In this document: in pieces, positions 1 to 6,382 of the stretch
Layout: every line of letters starts with the position of its first letter
Numbering within the stretch: the first letter of the stretch is position 1
NCBI GenBank assembly: GCA_900552295.1
Contig: URZB01000014.1
Coordinates: 1 to 13,583, forward strand
Origin: an uncultured Collinsella sp.
GTDB lineage: Bacteria; Actinomycetota; Coriobacteriia; Coriobacteriales; Coriobacteriaceae
Reading direction: 5' to 3'
DNA length: 13,583 bases
The notes under the pieces: generated by a model
Seen by the model: only the letters and a program-made list of their open reading frames with translations
Told to the model about the DNA's origin: nothing
Database searches by the model: none
Translations under genes and position numbers: made by a program

Positions 1-162
1 GATTAATGGATGGAAACGGATGTTCTATCGGGACACACATTTTGTCCTATAAGCCCATTTTTCTTGCCGCCCCTCTACTCCAATGCGGACAGGCTCCTTG
101 CCCCGTACGCCTAAAACTCCCCAGTTGACCGAAAACCTGCCACCGCAACCCCGTAATTGAGC

Positions 163-168
163 TATAAC
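163..168 (+). promoter_or_regulatory. Possible -10 element of the ech operon
   Basis: TATAAC matches five of six positions of the bacterial -10 consensus and lies about 40 bp before the first start codon, a sensible leader length. No recognisable -35 hexamer stands at the expected distance: the only TTGACC, at 125-130, is 32 bp away. The call rests on one hexamer and is weak. Confidence 0.25.
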
Positions 169-194
169 GTTAAACAATTGCAGCGTTTTTGCAT

Positions 195-201
195 GGGGGA
201 G
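195..201 (+). promoter_or_regulatory. Ribosome binding site of echA-echB
   Basis: GGGGGAG lies 7 nt before the ATG at 209 and decides that start. Another ATG at 204 is only 2 nt from this site and opens a two-codon frame (ATG GTA TGA) whose stop overlaps the real start, so it is not a credible gene start. Confidence 0.7.
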
Positions 202-208
202 TGATGGT

Positions 209-3091
209 ATGACGCTACTGTATTTCCTTACCCTGTTTCCGCTGGTACCGGCGCTGGGCATGCTGCTCGCGCGCGGTGACCGCGCTCGCGATGCGGTGGG
301 GCTCATAGGCTCCGGCATTATTATGGCGGTGACAGTTGTAGTCGCCGTCATGTTTTTTGGCACGGGTCCGCAGGGCTTTGAGGTTGCCCCCGGCACCTCG
401 CATGTGCTCTCGATCATCAGCTCCGTCATCGACGTAATTCTGTGCGCCGTCATCCTGTACAACGCGTACAAATACAGGAACGCGCTCACCACGGTGCTCG
501 GCATAGTCCAGCTGGTGGGCTCGCTCGCCTTTGCAGCCATGACGCTGCCCGCGGCCGAAGCCGTCACGGCGACGCCGCTCTACCTGGACTACATGAGTGT
601 GATCATGGTCCTCGCCGTCGGTATCGTCGGCAGCCTAATCTGCGTGTATGCCCTGGGCTACATGAAGGACTTCCAGGCCCATGACGAGCACGAGGCTGCG
701 CTGCGCGGGCAGACCGCGCCCGACCGTCGCCCGCAGTTCCTGGCGCTTATGTTCCTGTTCCTCTCGGCCATGTTCGTCATCGTGACGAGCGACAACCTTG
801 AGTGGCTGTTCTGCGGCTGGGAAATCACCACCGTGTGCTCGTTCCTTATGATTGGCTACACGCGCACGCCCGAGGCCATCAAGAACGCCTTTACCCAGAT
901 CATCCTTAACATGCTGGGCGGCATCGCGTTTTTGGCCGGACTCATGTATCTGCACGTTAACGGCATGCCGCTGACCATCTCGGGCATGATCGAGCTTTCC
1001 GGCGCCGGTACCGCGCAGTCCGCACTGCTGGTGATGCCGGTCATCCTGTTGTCGCTCGCCGCACTCACCAAGGCCGCACAGATGCCGTTCCACACTTGGC
1101 TGTTGGGTGCCATGGTTGCCCCCACGCCCACGAGCGCCCTGCTGCACTCGTCAACCATGGTCAAAGCCGGCGTGTTCCTGATGGTCAAGCTGAGCCCGCT
1201 CTATGCCATCTATCCCGTGACCGGCTTTATGGTCACGAGCGTGGGCGCCATCACGTTTTTGCTCGCTGCCCTTATGGCCATCTCGCAGAGCAATGCCAAG
1301 CGCGTGCTCGCGTACTCCACCATTTCCAACTTGGGCCTCATCAGTGCTTGCTTGGGTGTCGGCGCGCCCGAGGCCGTATGGGCGGCCATCTTCCTGATCC
1401 TGTTCCACACGGTGGCAAAGTCGTTGCTGTTCCTGTGCGTGGGCACGGCCGAGCATCATATCGGCAGCCGCAATATCGAGGACATGGACGGTATGTTCAG
1501 CCGCATGCCGCACCTGACGCGCCTGATGATGCTGGGCATCATGGGCATGTTTGTGGCGCCGTTTGGCATGCTCGTGTCCAAGTGGGGCGCCCTGGTGGCG
1601 TTTGCCCAGACCGGCAACGTGCTCATGATCATGGTTCTGGCCTTTGGCTCGGCCGCGACGTTTTACTTCTGGGGCAAGTGGCTTGCCAAGCTTTCGGGCG
1701 TCGACCCCACGGCTCAAAACGTTGAGGTCAATGTTCATAAGACCGAATGGATGGCCCTCAACACCATCGCCGCGCTGCTGATTCTGTGCTGCGTGGCGTT
1801 CCCGGTTATCTCGAGCGGTCTGGTGTCGCCTTACTTGGCCATGGTGTTTGGCCGCGTGCCGTACGTTATCGGCAAGGACGCCATGTATCTGATGGTGGTT
1901 ATCGTGGCGTTTATCGCCGTGGTGCTGCTGACTTCATTCCGCGTGAGCAATAAGCCGCACGTCAACGTGTACCTTTCGGGCGTGGGAACCGATAAATATC
2001 GCCATTTCCGCGGCTCGATGGGACACGAGGTAAAGGCTGAAAAGCGCAATTGGTACTCGGAGGACGCCCTTGGCGAGAAGCGTATTGGTCCCGCGGGTAG
2101 CGTCGTGTGCTGCAGTATTATCTTGTTTGCGCTGCTGTGTTGCGCGTGGATTGGGCCCGAGCGGCTTGCCATGAGTGCGCCCTCGGTGCTGCGCGGCAAG
2201 TATTTTGAAGGCTCGGGCGTCGTGGGCATATTTATTGGTACCGTGGTGTTTGCCCTGCTGGCGCCGCTTGTGGGCGGCCTGATCGATGGCCTTGACCGTA
2301 AGCTATCGGCTCGCATGCAGGGCCGCGTGGGCCCGCGCCTGCTCCAGCCTTTCTACGACGTTGCCAAGCTGCTGCGCAAAGCCCCTGCCAGCGTAAACAC
2401 CATGGACGATACCTATATGGCGTGCGCGCTCATCTTTACCGTGGTGGGCGGCGGCATCTTTGTGTCGGGCTCCAACACGCTGCTGTGCGCTTTTATGGTG
2501 ACGCTCGCCGCGATCTTTGTGGTGCTGGCGTCCGCCTCGACGCAAAGCCCGTTTGCCCAGGTTGGCGCCGACCGTGAGCTGCTGCAGGTCATGAGTTACG
2601 AGCCCGCCGTTCTGCTGATGAGCGTGGGCCTGTACCTTGCCACCGACAGCTTTGATTCCATCGCCGTGACGGGGCAGTCGGCCCCCATCGTCGTGTACAG
2701 CGCGCCCATTTTCCTCGCGCTGCTCGCGGTGCTTACCATCAAGCTGCGCAAGTCGCCGTTTGACCTTTCGTACTCGCATCACGCGCATCAGGAGATCGTC
2801 CAGGGCGTCGCCACCGAGATGAGCGGCGGCACGCTGGCCAAGATGACCCTTATGCACTGGTGCGAGACCGTGCTGTTTTTGATGTGGGTGGGCATGTTCT
2901 TTGTTTGGGACAACCCGGTGAGCTGGGTGGTCGCCCTGGTCGTGATGGTCGCGACGTATTTTGTCGAGGTACTGATCGATAACACCTTCGCACGCAGCAC
3001 CTGGCGCAGCTGCTTTAAGCTCGGATGGGGCGTGGCGCTGGTGTTTGGCCTGCTCAACCTTATGCCCATCCTCGTCGACGTGTTTATTTAG
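209..3091 (+). CDS. echA-echB: Ech hydrogenase membrane subunits EchA and EchB fused in one protein
   Basis: A 960-residue integral membrane protein that joins the two membrane subunits of energy-converting hydrogenase. Residues about 1-650 are NuoL/EchA-like (antiporter-type ion pump). They keep the charged residues expected in the proton path: E205 in GWE, K288 in TKAAQMPFHTW, H313, K404 in VAKSLLFL and K458 in LVSKWG. Residues about 670-960 are NuoH/EchB-like, with GRVGPRLLQP from G705 and SPFDLSYSHHAHQE at 849-862, typical of hydrogenase-type NuoH proteins that contact the soluble arm. Between them lie a hydrophobic helix (about 630-650) and a short linker. These subunits are normally two proteins of roughly 640 and 280-300 residues; here the frame runs through without a stop. 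An internal Met655 has no good ribosome site; a GTG at 2222 has only a weak GAAGG before it. First gene of the operon. Family very sure; the exact junction is approximate. Confidence 0.93.
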   Translation: MTLLYFLTLFPLVPALGMLLARGDRARDAVGLIGSGIIMAVTVVVAVMFFGTGPQGFEVAPGTSHVLSIISSVIDVILCAVILYNAYKYRNALTTVLGIVQLVGSLAFAAMTLPAAEAVTATPLYLDYMSVIMVLAVGIVGSLICVYALGYMKDFQAHDEHEAALRGQTAPDRRPQFLALMFLFLSAMFVIVTSDNLEWLFCGWEITTVCSFLMIGYTRTPEAIKNAFTQIILNMLGGIAFLAGLMYLHVNGMPLTISGMIELSGAGTAQSALLVMPVILLSLAALTKAAQMPFHTWLLGAMVAPTPTSALLHSSTMVKAGVFLMVKLSPLYAIYPVTGFMVTSVGAITFLLAALMAISQSNAKRVLAYSTISNLGLISACLGVGAPEAVWAAIFLILFHTVAKSLLFLCVGTAEHHIGSRNIEDMDGMFSRMPHLTRLMMLGIMGMFVAPFGMLVSKWGALVAFAQTGNVLMIMVLAFGSAATFYFWGKWLAKLSGVDPTAQNVEVNVHKTEWMALNTIAALLILCCVAFPVISSGLVSPYLAMVFGRVPYVIGKDAMYLMVVIVAFIAVVLLTSFRVSNKPHVNVYLSGVGTDKYRHFRGSMGHEVKAEKRNWYSEDALGEKRIGPAGSVVCCSIILFALLCCAWIGPERLAMSAPSVLRGKYFEGSGVVGIFIGTVVFALLAPLVGGLIDGLDRKLSARMQGRVGPRLLQPFYDVAKLLRKAPASVNTMDDTYMACALIFTVVGGGIFVSGSNTLLCAFMVTLAAIFVVLASASTQSPFAQVGADRELLQVMSYEPAVLLMSVGLYLATDSFDSIAVTGQSAPIVVYSAPIFLALLAVLTIKLRKSPFDLSYSHHAHQEIVQGVATEMSGGTLAKMTLMHWCETVLFLMWVGMFFVWDNPVSWVVALVVMVATYFVEVLIDNTFARSTWRSCFKLGWGVALVFGLLNLMPILVDVFI

Positions 3092-3103
3092 GAGGCGGCA
3101 TCC

Positions 3104-3679
3104 ATGGATCATAAAATGTCGCGCTCGCCGTGGGTTATTCATTACGACGGCTCGAGCTGCAACGGATGCGATATCGAGGTGCTGGCCTCGCTCACGCCGC
3201 TGTTCGATGCGGAGCGCTTTGGCGTGGTCAACACCGGCAACCCCAAGCATGCGGATATCTTTTTGGTGACGGGGTCGGTCAACGCTCAGAACCTGCCCGT
3301 CGTGCGCCAGATCTACAACCAGATGCTCGAGCCCAAGTGCGTGGTGGCCTGCGGTATCTGCGCGTGCTCGGGCGGCGTATTCCGCGATGCCTATAACGTG
3401 ATCGGCGGCGTAGACCGCGCGATTCCCGTGGACGTGTACGCGCCCGGGTGCGCCATTCGTCCCGAGACCGTGATCGATGCCATCGTGGAGGCGTGCGGCA
3501 TCCTGGACCAGAAGGAGGCCGTGATGAGTGTTGGCGGTGACCCGCTTACCGTGGGCGGCGCCGCAACCTGGGATGGTGGCGTCGAGCTGGGCGAGGACGG
3601 GTTTGTGGCAGTTACGGGGGCTGGCGACACGCCCGCTGGGACGCCAGCCGCGCCCGTCGCTGCAAAGGAGGCCGAGTAA
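3104..3679 (+). CDS. echC: Ech hydrogenase small subunit (NuoB-like, [4Fe-4S])
   Basis: A 191-residue homologue of NuoB/HycG that holds the proximal [4Fe-4S] cluster and passes electrons to the Ni-Fe subunit. Likely ligands are C19 and C22 (SSCNGCD), C86 (GICACSGG) and C116 (PGCAIRPE). The last motif is more often GCPPRP in this family, so A117 and I118 depart from the usual Pro-Pro while the Cys is kept. Start chosen at 3104: AGGAGG at 3090-3095 stands 8 nt upstream and overlaps the stop of echA-echB; Met5 would be an alternative. The last 45 or so residues (from about 145) are a Gly/Ala/Pro-rich tail beyond the conserved fold, probably disordered. The gene ends in TAATG, so it is likely translationally coupled to echD. 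Confidence 0.93.
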   Translation: MDHKMSRSPWVIHYDGSSCNGCDIEVLASLTPLFDAERFGVVNTGNPKHADIFLVTGSVNAQNLPVVRQIYNQMLEPKCVVACGICACSGGVFRDAYNVIGGVDRAIPVDVYAPGCAIRPETVIDAIVEACGILDQKEAVMSVGGDPLTVGGAATWDGGVELGEDGFVAVTGAGDTPAGTPAAPVAAKEAE

Positions 3680-4395
3680 TGCAAAAGGCTATCTATACCA
3701 CCGTTGGGATCGACGAGCTCCTGTCGCATGTCCAGGCGCTCAAGGGCGTCGGCGCGCGCTTTGTGCAAATGCACGCCGAGCGCAACGTCGACGACGGCAC
3801 GTATCGCTTGGTCTATACGTTTATCAACGTTCGCACTGCTCAGGAGCAGATCGCCCAGGACGGCAGTTATGCGATTGAGAACCTGGTGGTTGAGGGAATT
3901 GATCGGTACCAGGAGATTCCGTCCGTCAGCTCGTACTATCCGGCGGTATTCCCGTTTGAAAACGAAGCGCACGATCTATTTGGTCTTGCCATCACCGACA
4001 TGCAGATCGACTTTAAGGGCTTTTTCTACCAGGTTTCGACTGCCGAGCCCATGAGCGTTATCACGCCCGAGGTGAAGGCCTCGCGCGAGAAGGCCATGAA
4101 GGTCCGTGCCGCCGCCGAGGCCAAGGCGCGCAAGGCCGCTGCCGAGAAGGCTGCCGCGGCTGCGGCTGCTGCAGGGGAGAGCACTGCGAGCGCCGGCGAT
4201 GCCGCGGGCGCCGCTGCTCAGCCCGCTGCGGCTGCCGGCTCCGATGCTCAGCATGATGAGGCTGCTGCGAAGGCCGCGCTCAAGGCCGCCGAGATGGAGG
4301 CAAAGCTCGCCGCCATGGATCCCGAGAAGGCGGCCAAGGTCCGCGCGGCGCTTGCCGCCAAGGCCGCCCGCGACAAGCAGAAAAAGGAGGCGTAA
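3679..4395 (+). CDS. echD: Ech hydrogenase subunit EchD (NuoC-like) with long Ala-rich tail
   Basis: A 238-residue protein. Residues 1 to about 125 are the NuoC/30-kDa-like fold, with the signature YPAVFPFENEAHDLFGL ending at residue 103; this subunit holds the small and large subunits together in the peripheral arm. Residues about 130-238 are an extension of Ala, Lys, Glu and Arg in helix-forming patterns, interrupted by an Ala/Gly/Ser/Pro stretch at about 160-190. It looks like a long charged helix or coiled coil and is not part of the usual short EchD core. The ATG overlaps the echC stop by one base (TAATG), and AAAGGAGG at 3664-3671 gives a strong ribosome site 7 nt upstream. The core assignment is secure. 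The function of the tail is unknown: it could bind other helices, nucleic acid or a redox partner, or be a disordered appendage. Confidence 0.9.
   Translation: MQKAIYTTVGIDELLSHVQALKGVGARFVQMHAERNVDDGTYRLVYTFINVRTAQEQIAQDGSYAIENLVVEGIDRYQEIPSVSSYYPAVFPFENEAHDLFGLAITDMQIDFKGFFYQVSTAEPMSVITPEVKASREKAMKVRAAAEAKARKAAAEKAAAAAAAAGESTASAGDAAGAAAQPAAAAGSDAQHDEAAAKAALKAAEMEAKLAAMDPEKAAKVRAALAAKAARDKQKKEA
4066..4392 (+). other. Ala/Lys/Glu-rich C-terminal tail of EchD
   Basis: Codes for residues 130-238 of EchD. Two charged blocks (about 131-158 and 193-238), rich in Ala, Lys, Arg and Glu and predicted helical by composition, flank a neutral Ala/Gly/Ser/Pro segment with a run of eight alanines. The frame is kept to the end and the stop is followed 5 nt later by echE, so a frameshift is unlikely. 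Confidence 0.75.
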
Positions 4396-4400
4396 GGCCC

Positions 4401-5489
4401 ATGGCACATCGCTCCGTTATTCCGTTTGGCCCGCAGCACCCGGTGCTGCCCGAGCCGCTTCATCTGGACCTGGTGATCGAGGACGACCGCGTTATCGAGG
4501 CAATTCCGCAGATCGGCTTTGTGCACCGCGGACTCGAGAAGCTCACCGAAAAGCGCGACATGCATCAGTTTGGCTACATCGCCGAACGCATCTGCGGCAT
4601 CTGCGCCGTGGGCCACAGCTACGGCTATGCCACAGCCTGCGAGCGCATGCTCGACATCGAGGTGCCCGGCCGCGTGCAGTATATCCGTACTATTTTGCAC
4701 GAGCTTTCGCGCATTCACTCGCACCTGCTGTGGCTGGGCTTGCTCGCCGATGCCTTTGGCTTTGAGGCGCTGTTCTATCGTTCGTGGACCCTGCGCGAGC
4801 AGATTCTCAAGATCTTTGAGAGCACCTGCGGTGGCCGCGTGATTCTATCGATCAACGAGATCGGCGGCCTTAAGCACGACATCGAGGACTCCGAGTTGGC
4901 GGGCATTGTCCAGATGCTCGATGCCATGCGTTCCGACTACGAGGCCCTGGTGCATACGTTTTTGGATGATGCCAGCTGCGGCGAGCGCCTGCATGGCGTG
5001 GGCGTGATTAGCAAGAAGGACGCGCTGGAGCTTTCGATGGTCGGCCCGTTCGGTCGCGCCTCGGGTGTGGATTACGACGTGCGCATGTTCGGCGACGGTG
5101 CCTATGCGGATTTGGCGGCGTTTGAGCCCATCGTGGCGACCGATGGCGACTGCTATGCCCGCTGCCAGGTGCGTTGCGCCGAGGTCACGCAGGCCATGGA
5201 CATTATCAAGGAACTCGTGGACAAGATTCCGCACGACGGCATCGGTGGGCGCACCAAGCTCACGCCGGCTGACGGCGCGCGCGGCGAGGTCGTGATTGAG
5301 CAGCCGCGCGGCGAAGCGTATTACTATGTGCGCGGCAACGGCACCAAGAACCTGGACCGCTTCCGTGTGCGCACGCCGACGTCGCAAAACCTTGCGGGCC
5401 TGACGCATGCGCTGCAGGGTGTGCTCATTGCCAACGTCCCTATGATTATCCTGACCATCGACCCCTGCATTAGCTGCACGGAAAGGTAG
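4401..5489 (+). CDS. echE: Ech [NiFe] hydrogenase large (catalytic) subunit
   Basis: A 362-residue large subunit of a group 4 [NiFe] hydrogenase, related to NuoD, that makes H2 from protons and low-potential electrons. Both Cys pairs that bind the Ni-Fe site are present: C65 and C68 in RICGICAVGHS, and C356 and C359 in DPCISC. Complex I NuoD proteins lack these, so this is a hydrogenase and not a respiratory subunit. The N-terminal FGPQHP motif is shared with NuoD. The short length, with NuoC as a separate gene, fits the Ech type and not the fused HycE/HyfG of formate hydrogenlyase. The chain ends three residues after the last Cys (TER), so there is no C-terminal peptide to cleave; as I recall, the same has been described for some EchE and CooH proteins. 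AGGAGG at 4385-4390 precedes the start by 10 nt. Confidence 0.95.
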   Translation: MAHRSVIPFGPQHPVLPEPLHLDLVIEDDRVIEAIPQIGFVHRGLEKLTEKRDMHQFGYIAERICGICAVGHSYGYATACERMLDIEVPGRVQYIRTILHELSRIHSHLLWLGLLADAFGFEALFYRSWTLREQILKIFESTCGGRVILSINEIGGLKHDIEDSELAGIVQMLDAMRSDYEALVHTFLDDASCGERLHGVGVISKKDALELSMVGPFGRASGVDYDVRMFGDGAYADLAAFEPIVATDGDCYARCQVRCAEVTQAMDIIKELVDKIPHDGIGGRTKLTPADGARGEVVIEQPRGEAYYYVRGNGTKNLDRFRVRTPTSQNLAGLTHALQGVLIANVPMIILTIDPCISCTER

Positions 5490-5496
5490 GCGTGGC

Positions 5497-5838
5497 ATGA
5501 GTTTACTGACATTTGCCAAGACGGCCTTGGGTTCTATGGTCAAGCAGCCGGTCACGGTGTGCTATCCGCAGGAAAAGCTTGCATCGCCCGAGCGCCTGCG
5601 CGGGCATATCGTTAACGACATGGATGTATGCATCTGTTGCGGCATGTGCGCACGTCGCTGTCCGGCGGGTGCGCTCGCGGTCGATCGCAAGGACGGCACC
5701 TGGTCGATCGACCCGTACGCCTGCGTGGTGTGCGGCGAGTGCATCGAAAGCTGCCCCAAGCACTGCCTGACTATGGACACCGCCCGCACCCCAGTCGCAG
5801 CGGACAAGACTCCCACAGTAGAAACCAAGCCGGAATAG
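5497..5838 (+). CDS. echF: Ech hydrogenase ferredoxin-like subunit, 2x[4Fe-4S]
   Basis: A 113-residue polyferredoxin related to NuoI. Two full cluster motifs are present: C45, C48, C51, C55-Pro and C76, C79, C82, C86-Pro. Each is CxxCxxCxxxCP, so two [4Fe-4S] clusters are expected, taking electrons from a soluble ferredoxin or another donor to EchC. The N-terminal 40 residues match the usual lead-in helix of this family. After residue 92 follows a short Thr/Pro/Lys-rich end. Last gene of the operon: the order echA-echB-C-D-E-F is the classical one, and a strong hairpin starts 11 bp after the stop. The ribosome site is modest (AAAGG at 5482-5486 or TAGG at 5487-5490, overlapping the echE stop). 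No formate dehydrogenase, carbon monoxide dehydrogenase or hyp maturation gene lies in the window. Confidence 0.93.
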   Translation: MSLLTFAKTALGSMVKQPVTVCYPQEKLASPERLRGHIVNDMDVCICCGMCARRCPAGALAVDRKDGTWSIDPYACVVCGECIESCPKHCLTMDTARTPVAADKTPTVETKPE

Positions 5839-5848
5839 CGCTGGAATA

Positions 5849-5882
5849 GGGGCCGGTGGGGCAAAAATGCCCCACCGGCCCC
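5849..5882 (+). terminator. Strong GC-rich hairpin at the end of the ech operon
   Basis: A perfect 15-bp stem (5849-5863 with 5868-5882) with an AAAA loop starts 11 bp after the echF stop. No T-run follows, so it is not a classical intrinsic terminator; U-less hairpins are common at operon ends in GC-rich Gram-positives, and it may also protect the 3' end of the mRNA. Being symmetric, it could act on both strands. Confidence 0.65.
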
Positions 5883-5898
5883 GCGCTTAAACGCGCGG
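5881..5898 (+). terminator. Second hairpin, sharing two bases with the first
   Basis: CCGCGC at 5881-5886 pairs with GCGCGG at 5893-5898 around a six-base loop. Its first two bases are also the last two of the larger hairpin, so the stems compete slightly or stack. It probably strengthens the termination or 3'-end structure of the ech mRNA. Confidence 0.4.
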
Positions 5899-5913
5899 TT
5901 GTGCCGTCGCGAA

Positions 5914-6068
5914 CAAAACTATGACGGATTACGGGGCTGGATAGCGAATCTCCGACCATGCAGAAAATCGCAAAAAACAAAACCGCAGGTAGACAGCCTG
6001 CCGTTTTTCAAAAAATGAGGGTATGGATGAGGGTCCCGACTTTAGCCCCGTAATCCGGCATAGTTTTG
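5914..6068. repeat. 155-bp inverted-repeat element (MITE-like or palindromic intergenic repeat)
   Basis: The 25 bases at 5914-5938 are the reverse complement of 6044-6068 except for one position. The 105 bp between the arms contain a smaller hairpin and no coding sequence; pairing may extend weakly inward (around 5950-5965 with 6018-6032). GAA lies next to both ends, too short to count as proof of a target duplication. Arms of this length with almost no divergence are not expected by chance. It could be a non-autonomous mobile element, a REP-like repeat, or a structured 3' UTR or bidirectional terminator. No second full copy exists in the window. Confidence 0.65.
5979..6007 (+). terminator. 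Terminator-like hairpin inside the inverted-repeat element
   Basis: GCAGG at 5985-5989 pairs with CCTGC at 5997-6001 around a 7-base loop. After one C-C mismatch the stem continues with AAAAC pairing GTTTT (5979-5983 with 6003-6007). The T-run at 6004-6008, and the A-rich stretch on the other side, make it look like a bidirectional intrinsic terminator carried by the element. Confidence 0.45.
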
Positions 6069-6098
6069 AAATGGCACCATATCCGTAACAGCCTTTGA

Positions 6099-6116
6099 TC
6101 TTCCGTGGACGGAGGA
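6099..6116 (+). other. Small stem-loop of unknown role
   Basis: Seven base pairs (one of them G-T) with a TGGA loop, between the inverted-repeat element and the palindrome. No T-run follows and no riboswitch family is recognised. It may be chance. Confidence 0.25.
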
Positions 6117-6188
6117 AAACGGATCATTTTGGCCCGATGGCTCTGAGTCGCACCTATTTTCCTGCGAAAACGCCGTGTCTTAACTTTG

Positions 6189-6206
6189 GTGAGACATTTG
6201 TCTCAC
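6189..6206. promoter_or_regulatory. Operator-like palindrome upstream of the surface-protein gene
   Basis: GTGAGACA-TT-TGTCTCAC is a perfect dyad with 8-bp arms and a 2-bp centre, about 100 bp before the start codon. The form suits binding by a dimeric repressor or activator. One arm core, TGTCTCA, recurs at 6249-6255. A 2-nt loop makes an RNA hairpin role less likely. The regulator is unknown. Confidence 0.5.
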
Positions 6207-6248
6207 GCCCAAAACCGAATCTGGAACATGTGTCACCTGCCCTAATTG

Positions 6249-6255
6249 TGTCTCA
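6249..6255 (+). promoter_or_regulatory. Half-site matching the palindrome arm
   Basis: TGTCTCA here repeats seven bases of the right arm of the palindrome, 50 bp downstream of that copy (6199-6205), about five helical turns, so both would face the same side of the DNA. A single 7-mer match is weak evidence alone. Confidence 0.3.
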
Positions 6256-6307
6256 TTCCGTAACTTTAGGCTGATGCAAGGTCTGAGCTCGCGAGAAGGG
6301 AGACGCG

Positions 6308-6382
6308 ATGAGCAGGTACACGAGGGGTCTCTTGGCGGTGATACTGGCCGTAGCGCTGGTGTTGCCAGCCGCAGCATTCGCC
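6308..6382 (+). other. Signal peptide of the surface protein
   Basis: Codes for residues 1-25: two Arg in the first six residues, a hydrophobic core at about 8-19, then Pro and the AFA cleavage motif. A later ANA at 30-32 is a possible alternative site. It fits Sec-dependent export. Confidence 0.8.

Larger units (their letters stand above)
1..208. other. Non-coding leader upstream of the ech operon
   Basis: I find no convincing gene in this stretch. A weak 5-bp hairpin (GGACA at 31-35 with TGTCC at 43-47) could be the remains of an upstream terminator, but it has no good T-run. A TATAAC hexamer at 163-168 is the best -10 candidate, without a matching -35 at 16-18 bp. The 9-mer CCCCGTAAT at 149-157 also occurs in the inverted-repeat arm downstream of the operon. 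The Shine-Dalgarno sequence of the first gene closes the region. Confidence 0.5.
5839..6307. other. Intergenic region between the ech operon and the surface-protein gene
   Basis: 469 bp without a supportable gene. In order it holds the terminator-like hairpin pair (5849-5898), a large inverted-repeat element (5914-6068), a 7-bp stem-loop (6099-6116), an 18-bp palindrome (6189-6206) with a half-site (6249-6255), and the ribosome site of the next gene (6296-6302). The 8-mer TCCGTAAC occurs at 6082-6089 and 6257-6264, and TAACTTT at 6181-6187 and 6261-6267. I see no clear -35/-10 pair for the downstream gene. Confidence 0.6.

Noticed and set aside
158..180. ATTG...CAAT dyad before echA-echB as a redox (FNR/Rex-type) site
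   Set aside because: Only the four outer bases pair and the spacing fits neither consensus.
204..212. Two-codon ORF (ATG GTA TGA) overlapping the first start codon
   Set aside because: The Shine-Dalgarno sequence is only 2 nt from this ATG and fits the ATG at 209 far better; the arrangement is probably chance.
25..567. A 180-codon minus-strand frame over the leader and the start of echA-echB
   Set aside because: Two thirds of it is antisense to a secure gene, the composition is Ser/Thr/Pro-rich without a domain, and no ribosome site is evident.
2303..3250. A 315-codon minus-strand frame across the end of echA-echB
   Set aside because: Its translation is rich in His, Arg and Gln, typical of an antisense shadow of a GC-rich membrane-protein gene, and it crosses two well-supported genes.
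209..5838. Complex I (nuo) or formate hydrogenlyase (hyc/hyf) operon
   Set aside because: EchE has both Ni-binding Cys pairs, which NuoD lacks; the NuoC and NuoD functions are separate genes, unlike HycE; and no formate dehydrogenase or NADH module is present.
6082..6264. Repeated TCCGTAAC (6082-6089 and 6257-6264) as a binding site pair
   Set aside because: An 8-mer seen twice in 180 bp with different flanks and no symmetry is too weak to call.
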